From: Enterobacterales bacterium CwR94
GTDB lineage: Bacteria; Pseudomonadota; Gammaproteobacteria; Enterobacterales; Enterobacteriaceae
Reading direction: 5' to 3'
DNA: 64,000 nt
Assembly: GCA_002837195.1 (NCBI GenBank)
Contig: KZ478059.1
Coordinates: forward strand, 620,001 to 684,000
Position numbers and translations under genes: made by a program. The notes under the pieces are model-generated. The model was not told where the DNA came from and made no database searches. It worked only from the letters and a program-made list of their open reading frames with translations. Position 1 is the stretch's first letter; every line of letters begins with the position of its first letter. Shown piece after piece: positions 46,186 through 54,191 of this stretch.

Positions 46186-46874
46186 GCTGTCTGATTCCCG
46201 CCCATAACGAGGCGCTGCGTTTAGGTGCCGTGCTGGATGTGGTGCTGCATCACCCGTTTATTGATGAAGTGATTGTGATTGATGACGGCTCTCGCGATAA
46301 CACGTCGGCCGTGGCTCGGCAATATGGCGTTCAGGTAATTTCACTGCCTAAAAACGGCGGTAAAAGCGCTGCCGTTGCCTCCGGCATTGCGGCAGCGTCG
46401 GGCTCGCATTTGTTGCTGTTGGACGCGGATTTACAAGGGCTGGCCAGCCACCATCTGACTAAACTGATTCGCCCCGTCAAACGCGGACAGGTCGATGCCG
46501 CCATTAGTTTGCGCCGTAACAGCCCACTGGTATGGCGCTTAATTGGCCTGGATTACATTTCAGGTGAACGGGTATTTGCACGGCGCGTCATTGAGCCATC
46601 GCTGGCAGAACTGCGTGATTTGCCCCGGTTTGGCTTAGAGGTGTGGATGAATCAACTGTGGATTAGCCATGAACTGCGTTTGAAAGTTGTCCGCTGGCCG
46701 GGCGTGGAGAGCCCCTGGAAAACCACAAAAATGGGCTGGTTGGCGGGCGTCCAGGCTGACACACGCATGATGCGGGATATTTTCGATACCGTATCCGTGC
46801 GCCATGCGGTCATGCAAATTTGGAAACTTAAACGGCGCACGGTTGATGCCCAACGTGCGCCGCCCGCCCCCTAG
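46158..46874 (+). CDS. Family 2 glycosyltransferase
   Basis: 238 aa if started at TTG 46158, with AGGCGG just upstream; the gene then overlaps the DedA gene by 28 bp. No ATG lies near. The GT-A fold is clear: SCLIPAHNEALRLGAVLD, VIVIDDGSRDNT, LPKNGGKSAAVASG and the DxD as LLLDADLQG. No membrane helix, so it is cytoplasmic or peripheral and perhaps extends or starts the glycan with the GT21 enzyme. Ends 5 bp before the tyrR stop (convergent). Confidence 0.82.
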   Translation: MDQSEKITVSCLIPAHNEALRLGAVLDVVLHHPFIDEVIVIDDGSRDNTSAVARQYGVQVISLPKNGGKSAAVASGIAAASGSHLLLLDADLQGLASHHLTKLIRPVKRGQVDAAISLRRNSPLVWRLIGLDYISGERVFARRVIEPSLAELRDLPRFGLEVWMNQLWISHELRLKVVRWPGVESPWKTTKMGWLAGVQADTRMMRDIFDTVSVRHAVMQIWKLKRRTVDAQRAPPAP

Positions 46875-46879
46875 CAGGC

Positions 46880-48454
46880 TTACTCATCCTGCTTTTTTTG
46901 TCCCAATCCGTATTCGCGCAGTTTATTGGCAATCGCCGTATGGGAAACGCCCAGGCGTTTTGCCAGTTTTCGCGTGCTGGGATAGGAAAGATACAGTCGG
47001 TTCAATACCGTACGTTCAAAGCGGCTGGTAATGTCATCCAGTGATCCCTCCATCGCCTCATCGCCGAGTGACATTTCCATCGCCTGCTCAGGCAAGACAA
47101 TATCTTGCGGACGCAATTCAAAGCCCTCGGATTGCGTCAGCGCCCGATACAATGCATTGCGCAGTTGGCGCACATTACCCGGCCACGGATAACGCGTCAG
47201 AAACGCATTCAGTTGTGCCGCCAGACGCGGACGCGCAATGCCTTGTTCATCGGCAAACCGCGCCACGAACAGCTCGGTCAGAGGCAGAATATCCTGTGGA
47301 CGTTCACGTAACGGCGGTAAATTCAGGGTCAGTACGTTGAGGCGATAGAATAAGTCTTCGCGGAATTCACCGCGCTGCACCAGCTCCGTCAGATTTTTTT
47401 GCGTGGCGCATATCACACGCACATCCACGCGCACTTCATGCTCTTCTCCAACGCGCCGAAACGTCCCATCGTTAAGAAAGCGCAGCAGTTTCGTTTGCAT
47501 GCGCGGTGACATCTCACCGATTTCATCCAACAGCACTGACCCGCCGTTGGCCTGTTCAAAGAAGCCTTTCTTCCCTTCTAATGCATTGGGATAGGCACCG
47601 GCGGCATGGCCGAACAGCTCGCTTTCTGCCACATCATCGGGAAGTGATGCGCAGTTAAGAGCCAGAAAAGGCTTCTCGCCGCGTGGGCTACGTAAGTGAC
47701 AGGCGCGAGCCAGCACATCTTTCCCGGTTCCGGTTTCACCCACAATCAACAAAGGGGCATCGAGCATCGCCAACTTGCGCGCTTGATCCACCACATAACG
47801 CATCTTTGGGCTGACGGCGATAATATGGTCAAAATCACTGTCATCGTGAACGGCCAGGTTTTGCAGTTGATGGCCCATACGCGCCGTTGACTTCAACAGC
47901 ACGACGGCACCCGCTGGCGTGTCACTCACGCCACCTTCTGCATTCTCTGCCGGAATCGGCGTCGCCTCTAACAGGAAGTCACGCCCCTGGAATACCACGT
48001 GCTCAGTAACCGGTTCTACGCGATCGTTTTCTAACCACTGCATGAAATTAAAACCCGGAATCAGCGTTCCGGCATTGTAATTGCGTAATTTCACTTCATT
48101 TATCGAGAACAGCGCTTGTGCTGCCGGGTTAGCCAGCTCAATTTTGCTTTTCATATCAATGGAGAAAACCGGTTCCGGCATCGCCGTTAGCAAAGCACTT
48201 AACGCACGGTGTTCACGTTCTGAAGGCATCCATGCCACGGTGCGCACATCAGTGACGCCCGGGATACGACGGATCTCCGCCATCAGTGAGCTAAACTGCT
48301 CAAAACTCAGCGTGGCGAAGTTAAGATAAATTCGGCCAAGGTTGCCGATAGGATCAATTTCAATGCCGCGCAGGTCGATACTGCGGGTGACTAACAGATC
48401 CAGCAATTCCCGGGTTAAGCCGAGGCGGTCGTGGCAAAAGACTTCCAGGCGCAT
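46880..48454 (-). CDS. tyrR: TyrR, aromatic amino acid regulator
   Basis: 524 aa from ATG 48454 (GAAGGTG upstream), versus 513 in E. coli. ACT domain at the N-terminus (MRLEVFCHDRLGLTRELLDL), a PAS domain (about 85-190), the AAA+ domain with GETGTGKD at 239-246, and a C-terminal helix-turn-helix (STRKLAKRLGVSHTAIANKL). It represses or activates aromatic biosynthesis and transport genes with Tyr, Phe or Trp. Unlike E. coli TyrR, the GAFTGA region is not deleted: GHAAGAYPNALEGKKG keeps a loop with GAYPNA at 286-291. A three-residue NLG insertion lies near 38-40. Confidence 0.96.
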   Translation of the reverse strand: MRLEVFCHDRLGLTRELLDLLVTRSIDLRGIEIDPIGNLGRIYLNFATLSFEQFSSLMAEIRRIPGVTDVRTVAWMPSEREHRALSALLTAMPEPVFSIDMKSKIELANPAAQALFSINEVKLRNYNAGTLIPGFNFMQWLENDRVEPVTEHVVFQGRDFLLEATPIPAENAEGGVSDTPAGAVVLLKSTARMGHQLQNLAVHDDSDFDHIIAVSPKMRYVVDQARKLAMLDAPLLIVGETGTGKDVLARACHLRSPRGEKPFLALNCASLPDDVAESELFGHAAGAYPNALEGKKGFFEQANGGSVLLDEIGEMSPRMQTKLLRFLNDGTFRRVGEEHEVRVDVRVICATQKNLTELVQRGEFREDLFYRLNVLTLNLPPLRERPQDILPLTELFVARFADEQGIARPRLAAQLNAFLTRYPWPGNVRQLRNALYRALTQSEGFELRPQDIVLPEQAMEMSLGDEAMEGSLDDITSRFERTVLNRLYLSYPSTRKLAKRLGVSHTAIANKLREYGLGQKKQDE

Positions 48455-48527
48455 GTGTGTCACCTTCGTGGTTAACATCGTGATATCTGATTGATAGTAC
48501 TCCAGCTTGCGCCCTGGCAGAAGGGGG

Positions 48528-48547
48528 CTGTCAACTTATACTGACAG
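48528..48547. promoter_or_regulatory. Inverted repeat upstream of tyrR
   Basis: CTGTCA-N8-TGACAG lies 74-93 bp upstream of the tyrR start. It is not a TyrR box (TGTAAA-N6-TTTACA). A possible operator of unknown factor. Confidence 0.4.
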
Positions 48548-48643
48548 TCTGGACACACAGAGAATAGCAGACTCTCGCCAACGATAATGACAGTTAAGCG
48601 TGGCAATTTAGAGAAAAATAGCGTTACAGGCGGGAAAAACAAA

Positions 48644-48670
48644 CAGAACGGCGAAACATTCGCCATTCTG
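48644..48670 (-). terminator. Terminator after ycjXF
   Basis: 12-bp stem on the minus strand (CAGAATGGCGAA/TTCGCCGTTCTG, one T-G pair) with a 3-nt loop, followed by TTTGTTTTTCC. Confidence 0.82.
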
Positions 48671-48677
48671 CCTTTGG

Positions 48678-49733
48678 TCAGGATTTCGTCGACGACGTTT
48701 GCAGGCTATTTTTCAACTGTTCGACCAGCTCACGGCGAAAATCACCCAGCCGTGGCTTGTCGTCAATCCACGGCAAGGGACGACATAACTCCATCGCTTT
48801 GATCCCCAGACGCGCTGTCAACAATCCCGCACCCAGCCCCTGCGCTGCGCGCGCGGAAAGTCGGGCAGCTAAATCCTGCGACATCCAATCCATCCCCACT
48901 TCGCGTACCAATTCGCTGGCCCCGGCGAAGGCCATATTCAGCAGCACCAGACGAAACAGGCGCAAGCGGCTAAAGTAGCCCAACGCAATGCCATACTGCG
49001 CGGCAATGCGGTTGATCAAACGGATATTGCGCCAGGCGATAAACGCCATGTCCACCACCGCCAGTGGACTCACGGCCACCATTAAGGTGGACTCGGCGGC
49101 GGAACGACTGATTTCGCGTCGTACTTGTTTATCCAACACGGGCTGGACCAGTTGCGCATACAACGCAACCACTTCGCGATCGTTTTGCGTATCATGCAAA
49201 GCCGCGTGCCAACGCTGTAGCGCAGGATGGCTGCTGTCAATGCCCGCCTGACGCGCTAACTTTTCACAAAATGCCCGCCCCTGGCCATGCGCATGGCTAA
49301 GCAGTAATTCCCGTGCAATATCCCGCTCTTCTGCGCGCTCACGTAACCGGTATAAGCGCCGCCACTCACCGACCAGCGATCCGACACCTGCGCCCACGAT
49401 TAACGCCCCGGCGACGCCGCCGCCCAATGCAATCCAGTCCTGATTAAGCCAGGATTGGTGGATCCAACTCACGCCTTGCGCAATCACGCTCGCGCCAAAT
49501 AAGCCAAGCCCGGCCACCACCATGTTGCGCCACAGGCTGCGTTTCGGCCGCAGTGCGGCTTCAACCGCACGTTCGCCAGCACTCTCTTCCATCACCTCAA
49601 CGTCTTCCGCCACCGTTTCAACAAATGCCGTTGCGGGGGCATCAAAGTTAACCGCAGGTTTAATCACCGTGGCTTTCTCTTCGTCCAGCGGGCGCGCGAA
49701 ATCAATACGGGGTTTAATGGGTGTTTGCGTCAT
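48678..49733 (-). CDS. ycjF: YcjF, DUF697 inner-membrane protein
   Basis: 351 aa (E. coli YcjF 353). After a variable, acidic N-terminal 60 residues come two membrane helices (about 70-115), then the DUF697 part with [23 protein letters not shown] and [20 protein letters not shown]. Function is not established; it pairs with the GTPase-like YcjX and is expressed in the phage-shock and heat-shock setting in E. coli. It overlaps ycjX by 4 bp (ATGA). Confidence 0.94.
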   Translation of the reverse strand: MTQTPIKPRIDFARPLDEEKATVIKPAVNFDAPATAFVETVAEDVEVMEESAGERAVEAALRPKRSLWRNMVVAGLGLFGASVIAQGVSWIHQSWLNQDWIALGGGVAGALIVGAGVGSLVGEWRRLYRLRERAEERDIARELLLSHAHGQGRAFCEKLARQAGIDSSHPALQRWHAALHDTQNDREVVALYAQLVQPVLDKQVRREISRSAAESTLMVAVSPLAVVDMAFIAWRNIRLINRIAAQYGIALGYFSRLRLFRLVLLNMAFAGASELVREVGMDWMSQDLAARLSARAAQGLGAGLLTARLGIKAMELCRPLPWIDDKPRLGDFRRELVEQLKNSLQTSSTKS

Positions 49734-51133
49734 CGCAATTTATCTCCTAACAAAAATTCCAGCGCGGCATCCATGCGGATATGGGGTAAGGGTTTATCCA
49801 CATCCAACACCTGCGGCCGAAATTGCTCAAACTGAAAGCCCTGCTGTTGCCAAAATGCCTGGCTGGGCAGTCGGGGAGGAACCTCACCCGGATAGACGGT
49901 TAAAGGTTCACCGTCGGCTAGTCTGTCCCCCCGCAAAGCGGGTAAAGACTCTCCGCGATGTTCAACGCGGCCACTCTGCGTGGCCTGCACCGAGGCAAGC
50001 CCCAGACAATCCATGCTGATCCCCTCAAAAGCCGCATTTTGCCAGGCATCCTGCACCAACTGCTGTAACAGCGAGACCATGTTGGCATGTTGATCGGGTG
50101 TCACGTGATCGGCCTTGGTGGCGGCAAACAACAATTTGTCGATCACCGGGGAAAACAGACGACGAAACAGCGTGCGTTGCCCGTAAGAGAAACTTTGCAT
50201 CAACTGGGTCAGCGCCAGGCGCATATCATTGAAGGCTTGCGGCCCACTGTTGAGCGGCTGCAGGCAATCCACCAACACAATTTGGCGATCAAAACGCAGA
50301 AAGTGATTGCGGTAGAACCCTTTCACCACGTGCTGGCAGTAATACTCAAAACGTGAGCGCAGCATGCCCATATTGGTGGTTTTGTCTGCCTGTGCCAGCG
50401 GCGACTCTCCGTAAGCATCAACATCTGGCCACGGAAAGAATTGCAATACCGGTGCGCCCGCCAGATCGCCCGGTAAGACAAAACGCCCTGGCTGAATAAA
50501 GTGCTGACCTTCGTCTTTACAGCGGCGCAAATAGCGCGTCCAGCCTTCAGCAATCGCGGCCAGGCGATTTTCATCGGCCGGCGCTAACGGATCTAAACCG
50601 GCGCACAACTGCCGCCATTCTGCCGCCCACTCGGCGCGCTCGCCTTGCAGCAACCCGGTCATTTGGCGCGACCAGGTCACATAGTCTTGCGCCAACATCG
50701 GCAGATCCAACAACCACTCACCGGGATAATCCACAATCTCCAGATACAGCGTCGACGTTTCCCGGAAATGGCGCAGCAATGAGGATTGCGAGCGGAAGCG
50801 CAAAGCCAGGCAGATTTCACTGACGCCGCGCGTTGGCGTTGGCCACTGTGGCGGAGCGCCATAGATTTGCGCCAACCCTTCATCATAGGTAAAACGCGGT
50901 ATCCCCAAATCCCGCTGGGGAACGCGTTTCACCCCGAGCAGACGTTCATCGCGAACGGCGGAAAACAGCGGTAAACGCGCACCGGTTTGCACATTGAGTA
51001 ATTGATTGACCAGCGAGGTAATAAACGCCGTTTTACCGCTGCGGCTCAATCCGGTTACCGCCAATCGTAGATGACGGTCGACACCGCGATTTGCCAGCGC
51101 AGAGAGTTCACTTTGTAGTCGCTTAACAGGCAT
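49730..51133 (-). CDS. ycjX: YcjX, DUF463 P-loop GTPase-like protein
   Basis: 467 aa (E. coli YcjX 465). P-loop [16 protein letters not shown] at the N-terminus, a [16 protein letters not shown] switch-like segment, and FAATKADHV resembling the guanine-specificity TKxD motif. Cytoplasmic; role unknown but PspF-associated in E. coli. Lies downstream of pspD; the hairpin at 51186-51213 separates it from the psp operon. Confidence 0.94.
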   Translation of the reverse strand: MPVKRLQSELSALANRGVDRHLRLAVTGLSRSGKTAFITSLVNQLLNVQTGARLPLFSAVRDERLLGVKRVPQRDLGIPRFTYDEGLAQIYGAPPQWPTPTRGVSEICLALRFRSQSSLLRHFRETSTLYLEIVDYPGEWLLDLPMLAQDYVTWSRQMTGLLQGERAEWAAEWRQLCAGLDPLAPADENRLAAIAEGWTRYLRRCKDEGQHFIQPGRFVLPGDLAGAPVLQFFPWPDVDAYGESPLAQADKTTNMGMLRSRFEYYCQHVVKGFYRNHFLRFDRQIVLVDCLQPLNSGPQAFNDMRLALTQLMQSFSYGQRTLFRRLFSPVIDKLLFAATKADHVTPDQHANMVSLLQQLVQDAWQNAAFEGISMDCLGLASVQATQSGRVEHRGESLPALRGDRLADGEPLTVYPGEVPPRLPSQAFWQQQGFQFEQFRPQVLDVDKPLPHIRMDAALEFLLGDKLR

Positions 51134-51185
51134 ATCGGCTCCCTGATACGTAAACGAGATGAGTGAAGTATAAGAATTTAAAACA

Positions 51186-51213
51186 ATTACACCAGGAGAA
51201 CCTGGTGTAATTA
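51186..51213 (-). terminator. Terminator after pspABCD
   Basis: 12-bp perfect stem AATTACACCAGG/CCTGGTGTAATT with a 4-nt loop; followed on the minus strand by GTTTTAAATT. Partial read-through into ycjXF is likely. Confidence 0.85.
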
Positions 51214-51227
51214 AATAGGAGGGGAAA

Positions 51228-51452
51228 TTAGCGGGTAAAACGTGCGGCGGCGCGTTTAAAGAGGCGCGTCAGCAGTGGCTCTAATACAAAGGCCAGCGCG
51301 AGGCGTAACGGCTTACGGGCAACGGATTTCACCGCCCAGCCCGCCATACCCGCCGGGGCTGCATGCATCGCCGTCAGTAAAATAAAGGTGCCACCCTTTT
51401 TTAGCAGTGGCACCGCCTGTTGACGGACTTTATCGAATCGTTGATGTGTCAT
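51228..51452 (-). CDS. pspD: PspD, phage-shock protein
   Basis: 74 aa (E. coli PspD 73). The conserved core GTFILLTAMHAAPAGMAGWAVKSVARKPLRL matches E. coli, with a hydrophobic centre and basic tail. A peripheral inner-membrane protein of the psp operon with no defined individual role. No pspE follows. Confidence 0.92.
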   Translation of the reverse strand: MTHQRFDKVRQQAVPLLKKGGTFILLTAMHAAPAGMAGWAVKSVARKPLRLALAFVLEPLLTRLFKRAAARFTR

Positions 51453-51467
51453 TTTCCCCTCACGGCA

Positions 51468-51815
51468 TTAAAGCTGACGGAAACGGCTGCGCACACTGAA
51501 AGCATCGGAGGTGACATAACGCTCCATTTCGCGCACCTGCTTTTCCTCCTGGCCCAGATCGCTGCGCACTTGTAGCAGCAATTCCTGCGCCGACAGTGGG
51601 TTCTCAGTATCGTTGTCGCTATAAGGCTTGTCGTCCAGTAAATAGGCCAGGGCGAAATAGGCCACCAGCGTAAAGACAAACAGGCCGAAAAACATCGATA
51701 GCACAACAATCACCCGCATCAGGCGGACCGGCACGCCCAGATAGGTTGCCAGACCGGCACAAACGCCTTTGAACTTTCCATTTTCACGATCTAAATAGAG
51801 CTTATTTTTAATCAT
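51468..51815 (-). CDS. pspC: PspC, phage-shock membrane regulator
   Basis: 115 aa from ATG 51815, with GGAG six bases upstream; this start overlaps the pspB stop (ATGA), so the two are coupled. The PspC domain (GKFKGVCAGLATYLGVPVRLMRV) precedes a membrane helix (about 37-60). The C-terminal VREMERYVTSDAFSVRSRFRQL is the part that faces PspA/PspB in E. coli. Senses envelope stress with PspB. Confidence 0.95.
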   Translation of the reverse strand: MIKNKLYLDRENGKFKGVCAGLATYLGVPVRLMRVIVVLSMFFGLFVFTLVAYFALAYLLDDKPYSDNDTENPLSAQELLLQVRSDLGQEEKQVREMERYVTSDAFSVRSRFRQL

Positions 51816-52039
51816 GGTTGTCTCCATCCAGGGTGTTCCGCATCCAAAATCGCTTCCAGCGCCTGAATGCGTTCACGCATACGCTGAGCATCCTGTGACA
51901 GTTGTGTTAACTGCTGCATGTCGCCTGAAGAAAGATCCGCCCCGCGACGCTGGCGGCCGGTGTAATGCAGCCATAACCAAACCGGTGCCACAAACAGGAC
52001 AAAGATAGTTAAAGGTATGGCTAAAAATAACGCGCTCAT
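51812..52039 (-). CDS. pspB: PspB, phage-shock membrane regulator
   Basis: 75 aa. N-terminal membrane helix (about 2-23: LAIPLTIFVLFVAPVWLWL) and a cytoplasmic coiled-coil (MQQLTQLSQDAQRMRERIQAL). With PspC it binds PspA under stress, releasing PspF. ATGA overlap with pspC. Confidence 0.95.
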   Translation of the reverse strand: MSALFLAIPLTIFVLFVAPVWLWLHYTGRQRRGADLSSGDMQQLTQLSQDAQRMRERIQALEAILDAEHPGWRQP

Positions 52040-52062
52040 TCACTCTCCTTGAATCTGGCTGA

Positions 52063-52083
52063 GCGCCCGCGGCATGCGGGCGC
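52063..52083. repeat. GC-rich hairpin between pspA and pspB
   Basis: 8-bp perfect stem GCGCCCGC/GCGGGCGC with a 5-nt loop in the 52-bp pspA-pspB gap. No U-tract, so more likely an mRNA-stabilising or processing hairpin that keeps pspA mRNA more abundant than pspBCD. Confidence 0.6.
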
Positions 52084-52091
52084 AGGGGGCA

Positions 52092-52757
52092 TTACTCACT
52101 GCGATTCATTTTCGCTTTCAGCGCAGCCAGTTGCTCATTAATGGCATCATCTGCCTGTAAGTCAGCGAACTGCTGATCCAGTGATGTAGACTTACCAAAA
52201 CGCTGGCTTTCCGCTTCGGCTTCCATATGGTCGATACGACGTTCAAATGACTCAAAACGGGCCATCGCCTGGTCGATTTTGCCGCTGTCTAACTGGCGAC
52301 GCGCATCACGTGAAGAAGAAGCGGCCTGATAACGCAGCGTCAACGCCTGCTGGCGAGCGCGCGTTTCACTCAATTTCGTTTCCAGTTCGCTGATCTCACC
52401 TTTCATACGATCCAGCGTTTCTTCCACCTGGCTTACCTCAAGTTTCAAGGTGGCAATCAAATCACTGAGTTTCTGCTTTTCAATTAATGCCGCACGGGCC
52501 AAATCATCTTTATCTTTGCGCAGTGCCAGCTCGGCTTTTTCCTGCCATTCAGCTTGCTGCAGATCGGCTTGCTCAATACGACGTAATAACTGTTTCTTTT
52601 CCGCCAGCGCACGCGCGGAGGTAGAGCGCACTTCAACCAGTGTGTCTTCCATTTCCTGAATCATCAGGCGCACCATTTTCTGCGGATCTTCTGCTTTTTC
52701 CAGCAGGCTGCTGATATTGGCGTTCACGATGTCGGCAAAACGAGAAAAAATACCCAT
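52092..52757 (-). CDS. pspA: PspA, ESCRT-III-like membrane-stabilising protein and PspF inhibitor
   Basis: 221 aa from ATG 52757 (MGIFSRF, as in E. coli), with GAGGAATGTGAAC upstream. Almost entirely helical coiled coil; the N-terminal amphipathic helix [18 protein letters not shown] binds stressed membranes. It holds PspF inactive in the cytoplasm and forms membrane scaffolds when released. Transcribed from the sigma-54 promoter at 52808-52823. Confidence 0.97.
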   Translation of the reverse strand: MGIFSRFADIVNANISSLLEKAEDPQKMVRLMIQEMEDTLVEVRSTSARALAEKKQLLRRIEQADLQQAEWQEKAELALRKDKDDLARAALIEKQKLSDLIATLKLEVSQVEETLDRMKGEISELETKLSETRARQQALTLRYQAASSSRDARRQLDSGKIDQAMARFESFERRIDHMEAEAESQRFGKSTSLDQQFADLQADDAINEQLAALKAKMNRSE

Positions 52758-52807
52758 GTTCACATTCCTCTTTAGTGGTCGGGTGCGAAAGTCGCTGAGT
52801 GAACTAA

Positions 52808-52823
52808 TACAAAAGCCATGCCA
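52808..52823 (-). promoter_or_regulatory. Sigma-54 promoter of pspABCD
   Basis: On the minus strand TGGCATGGCTTTTGTA has the -24 TGGCA and -12 TTGT elements at the correct spacing, about 50 bp before pspA. It resembles the E. coli psp promoter. PspF sites are expected further up, between here and pspF, but could not be pinned down. Confidence 0.85.
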
Positions 52824-52920
52824 ACTTTTAACCCACTGAATATTAAGCAGGTTTGATTTATGAACCTTCCTGACCTACACTGCAATCGGTTTAATTCACT
52901 AACAGTTGGTGAAATTCATC

Positions 52921-53916
52921 ATGAATGATCAGGTCGCAGACAGCCTGCTAGGCGAATCGAATAATTTTTTAGAAGTGCTTGAGCAAGTTTCACAGTTGGC
53001 ACCGCTCGCAAAACCTGTACTGGTGATTGGCGAACGCGGCACCGGCAAAGAGTTAATTGCCCGCCGTCTCCATTATCTGTCCACCCGCTGGCAAGGCCCG
53101 TTTATCTCGCTGAACTGTGCGGCGTTAAATGAAAATTTGCTCGACTCAGAGTTGTTCGGTCATGAGGCGGGAGCGTTTACCGGGGCGCAAAAACGACATC
53201 AGGGACGCTTTGAGCGCGCCGATGGTGGCACGCTGTTTTTAGATGAACTGGCTACCGCCCCCATGTTGGTGCAAGAAAAATTATTGCGGGTTATTGAATA
53301 CGGTGCGCTGGAGCGCGTGGGCGGGAGCCAACCCTTGCACGTTAGCGTAAGGCTGGTGTGTGCCACCAATGATTGCTTGCCTGCATTGGCGGCCGCAGGC
53401 AAGTTTCGCGCCGATTTACTCGACAGACTCGCCTTTGATGTCGTGAATTTACCGCCACTGCGTGAGCGCCGCACGGATATCTTACTGTTAGCCGAGCAGT
53501 TCGCTATTCAAATGTGTCGTGAGTTGGGTCTGCCCTACTTTCCCGGTTTCACGCCACATGCGCAGCAAACACTGCTGGATTTTAGTTGGCCGGGTAACAT
53601 TCGTGAATTGAAGAATGTGGTGGAACGTTCTGTGTATCGACACGGGCATGTTGATGCACCGCTGGATACCATTATTCTCGATCCTTTCGCGCGCCCATCC
53701 TCGCCATCCGTCGAATCACCGCCATCGGCCCCCGAGCTGACACTGCCTGTTGATCTGCGCCGCTGGCAGCATCAGCAAGAATTGCAGTGGCTACTGCAGG
53801 CACTGGCGCAAGCACGCTATAACCAACGTCGCGCGGCAGAGTTATTGGGTCTTACCTACCACCAGCTACGAGCGATGATCAAGAAACACGGTGTCAGCGT
53901 GCAAGAAGAGAGCTAA
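52921..53916 (+). CDS. pspF: PspF, sigma-54 enhancer-binding activator
   Basis: 331 aa from ATG 52921. A AAA+ activator without an N-terminal sensor domain: Walker A GERGTGKE at 37-44, intact GAFTGA at 84-89, Walker B LFLDELATAP, and a C-terminal FIS-type helix-turn-helix (NQRRAAELLGLTYHQLRAMI). Constitutively active unless bound by PspA. Divergent from pspABCD. The stop codon overlaps the 3' U-tract of RyhB on the other strand. Confidence 0.97.
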   Translation: MNDQVADSLLGESNNFLEVLEQVSQLAPLAKPVLVIGERGTGKELIARRLHYLSTRWQGPFISLNCAALNENLLDSELFGHEAGAFTGAQKRHQGRFERADGGTLFLDELATAPMLVQEKLLRVIEYGALERVGGSQPLHVSVRLVCATNDCLPALAAAGKFRADLLDRLAFDVVNLPPLRERRTDILLLAEQFAIQMCRELGLPYFPGFTPHAQQTLLDFSWPGNIRELKNVVERSVYRHGHVDAPLDTIILDPFARPSSPSVESPPSAPELTLPVDLRRWQHQQELQWLLQALAQARYNQRRAAELLGLTYHQLRAMIKKHGVSVQEES

Positions 53917-54004
53917 AAAAAGCCCACCATAAAGGTGGGCAACAATACTGGAAGCAATGTGAGCAATGTCGTGCTCTTCTTCGGTAGAGCCACCGTTGAA
54001 GCGC
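53915..54004 (-). ncRNA. ryhB: RyhB, Fur-regulated iron-sparing small RNA
   Basis: The minus strand contains AGCACGACATTGCTC followed by ACATTGCTTCCAGTATT, identical to the conserved core of E. coli RyhB, which pairs with sodB and other targets. A 5' hairpin (CGGTGGCTCTACCG) precedes it and a terminator GCCCACC/GGTGGGC with seven U ends it, giving about 90 nt as in E. coli. Upstream are TTTACA (54035-54040) and TAGTAT (54011-54016) with a Fur-box-like spacer. RyhB with Hfq shuts down non-essential iron proteins in low iron. Confidence 0.95.
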
Positions 54005-54010
54005 AATTGA

Positions 54011-54040
54011 ATACTAATCATTCTCACTATCATCTGTAAA
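54011..54040 (-). promoter_or_regulatory. ryhB promoter with Fur-box-like spacer
   Basis: On the minus strand: -35 TTTACA, an 18-bp spacer GATGATAGTGAGAATGAT built of degenerate GATAAT-like hexamers, and -10 TAGTAT. The expected start is 54003-54005. Fur bound to the spacer would block RNA polymerase when iron is sufficient. Confidence 0.8.
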
Positions 54041-54191
54041 GCACTTTGTTGAGAATTTTTCTCATTTCCACACCCTTTTTAAGGTGTTTGTGGGTAAGTT
54101 CCTCGGATATTCCCGGGTTTATGCGTCTTATTTGGGGTCGCTGAACAGAGTGCGGTACACTGTGAAAATCACCGATGATGAATGAAGTTTT

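Noticed and set aside
53866-54022. Minus-strand ORF starting MISIQLRFNGGSTEEEHDIAHIASS across the pspF-sapA gap
   Set aside because: It starts upstream of the likely RyhB transcription start and reads through the RyhB core and terminator; the sequence is explained by the RNA gene.
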